From Candidatus Latescibacterota bacterium (GTDB taxonomy: Bacteria; Latescibacterota; UBA2968; GCA-2709665), in the NCBI GenBank assembly GCA_030746455.1, contig JASLMQ010000405.1, positions 1-14,660 of the forward strand: a DNA stretch of 14,660 nucleotides, read 5' to 3'. Under the pieces are notes generated by a model that was given only the letters and a program-made list of their open reading frames with translations, was not told where the DNA came from and ran no database searches. Every line of letters starts with the position of its first letter. Within the stretch, counting starts at the first letter, position 1. Made by a program: the position numbers and the translations under genes. This document shows, piece by piece, positions 13,469 to 14,660 of the stretch.

Positions 13469-14660
13469 ATGAGGCAGTTTGATATTCCGGCCATATACAA
13501 GAGCTCGATCATCTCGCGGGTGAAGGAGGCCCGGCAGGCAGCGGATGTGCGGAAGCGGGACCTCATGCCTTCCGTTCTCGACTTCGGCCCGGTCCGGTTT
13601 CTCCTTGCCCGGCATTTCGGCTTCTGCTTCGGCGTGGAGAACGCGATCGAGATCGCCTACCGGACCCTGGAGGGCAATTCGGGACGTCAGGTCTACTTCC
13701 TCAGTGAGATGATCCACAACCCCAATGTGAACCTCGACCTCCAGGAACGGGGCGTTCGGTTCATCTTCTCCCCCTCGGGCGAGCAGGTAGTGCCGTGGGA
13801 GGAGCTGAGGCCTGAGGATATCGTGGTGGTGCCGGCCTTCGGCACCACGCTCGAGGTCCAGGAAGAACTGGCGTCACGGGGTATCGACCCGTTTACATAC
13901 AACACGACCTGTCCCTTCGTCGGGAAGGTGTGGAACCGGAGCGCCCAGCTGGGCGAGGCCGGGTACACCGTGGTGATCCACGGCAAGGCAACGCATGAGG
14001 AAACGCGGGCCACCTTTTCGCACAGCGTGCGAAGCGGGCCGACGGTGGTGGTGCTGGATCTGGAGGAGGCGCGGGTGCTGGCGCAGGTCATTCGGGGTGA
14101 GGAGGGACGCGAGACGTTCTTCTCCCACTTCGGGCACAAGTGTTCGGAGGGATTCGATCCGGACCGCGATCTCGAGCGGATCGGTGTGGTGAATCAGACG
14201 ACGATGCTGGCCTCGGAAACGCGCGAGATCGCGCAGGTGCTCCGCGAGGCCGTGTCGCATCGGCGCGGCGCATCGGCATTATCCGAGCGCTTCGCCGACA
14301 CGTCCGATACCCTGTGCTATGCGACGAATGAGAACCAGAACGCAACGTATGCCCTGATCGAAAAGGGAGCGGACCTGGCCAGTGTGGTCGGCGGGTACAA
14401 TTCCTCCACCACTGCGCACATCGTGGCGCTGTGCGAGGCGTCAATGCCCACGTATTTCGTCCAGAATGCGAAGGAGATTCTGTCTCCGTCGCGCATCAGA
14501 CACTATCGGCTGGACTCGCATAAGGTGACGATCACGGAGGATTGGCTCCCCGAGCGCCGTCCGCTCGACGTGGCTCTCACCTGTGGGGCGTCCTGCCCGG
14601 ACGCCATCGTGGATGAGGTGCTGATCCGGGTGCTTACCTGCATCGGTGACACCCGTTCGG
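13469..14660 (+). CDS. ispH: 4-hydroxy-3-methylbut-2-enyl diphosphate reductase IspH, 3' end cut by window edge
   Basis: IspH, an iron-sulphur enzyme, performs the last step of the MEP pathway, turning HMBPP into IPP and DMAPP. The visible 397 residues contain the three cluster cysteines: C53 (HFGFCFGV), C148 (NTTCPFV) and C283 (DTLCYAT). Substrate-site residues are also visible: H83 (MIHN), HEE at 176-178, NQTTM (242-246), GGYNSST (308-314) and GASCPD (373-378). The motif PAFGTT (122-127), in place of the AHG of the Escherichia coli enzyme, together with the roughly 40-residue N-terminal extension and total length near 400, places it with the cyanobacterial/plant-type enzymes. The ATG has GAGGA 8 bases upstream. 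The window ends before the stop codon, probably within a few residues of it judging by family length. No clear promoter is visible in the 206-bp gap after dut. Confidence 0.95.
   Translation, partial: MRQFDIPAIYKSSIISRVKEARQAADVRKRDLMPSVLDFGPVRFLLARHFGFCFGVENAIEIAYRTLEGNSGRQVYFLSEMIHNPNVNLDLQERGVRFIFSPSGEQVVPWEELRPEDIVVVPAFGTTLEVQEELASRGIDPFTYNTTCPFVGKVWNRSAQLGEAGYTVVIHGKATHEETRATFSHSVRSGPTVVVLDLEEARVLAQVIRGEEGRETFFSHFGHKCSEGFDPDRDLERIGVVNQTTMLASETREIAQVLREAVSHRRGASALSERFADTSDTLCYATNENQNATYALIEKGADLASVVGGYNSSTTAHIVALCEASMPTYFVQNAKEILSPSRIRHYRLDSHKVTITEDWLPERRPLDVALTCGASCPDAIVDEVLIRVLTCIGDTRS

Overview
The window is high-GC bacterial chromosome, densely coded on both strands. There are ten protein genes, two of them running off the ends, and no tRNA, rRNA, CRISPR array or transposase that I can see. 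The gene set (bactofilin with an M23 endopeptidase, HflX with a UVR-motif partner, a plant/cyanobacterial-type IspH, a dUTPase and several unusual hydrolases) suggests an uncultured Gram-negative-like bacterium. Latescibacterota-, Poribacteria- or Hydrogenedentota-like lineages come to mind, but this is a low-confidence impression from gene style, not from a search.

Left part (1-2500, + strand). A secreted FG-GAP/VCBS-repeat protein, cut by the left edge, is followed by a promoter and a two-gene cell-shape operon: a membrane-anchored M23 (LytM-type) endopeptidase, which I start at a TTG, and a bactofilin. A perfect 12-bp-stem hairpin closes this operon and also serves the convergent genes to its right. 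2514-4580 (- strand) is a UVR-motif/TPR-like protein followed by the GTPase HflX, read from a clear sigma-70 promoter.

Middle part (4675-9303, - strand). This holds a C69-family (U34/PepD-type) Ntn hydrolase and an 875-residue fusion of an M28-type aminopeptidase domain, a winged-helix-like linker and an AAC(3)-type N-acetyltransferase. Between them lies a 264-bp spacer filled with short palindromic and tandem repeats.

9304-10394. An AT-rich island with a 7-bp inverted repeat precedes two small + strand genes: a two-helix membrane protein and a soluble protein of unknown function. A good intrinsic terminator follows.

Right part (10395-14660). A cytoplasmic GH20-like/DUF4838-like protein lies on the - strand. 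After it come dut, with its own promoter and a long leader, and a 3'-truncated ispH, both on the + strand. Two direct copies of a 73-77 bp repeat with internal hairpins flank dut. A shorter palindrome of the same design occurs in the spacer near 6.5 kb.

Together the window combines housekeeping functions (cell-wall shaping, ribosome-associated GTPase, nucleotide sanitation, isoprenoid synthesis) with cytoplasmic hydrolases of unassigned substrate. The most unusual item is the peptidase-acetyltransferase fusion. I see no defence system or mobile element with its own enzymes.
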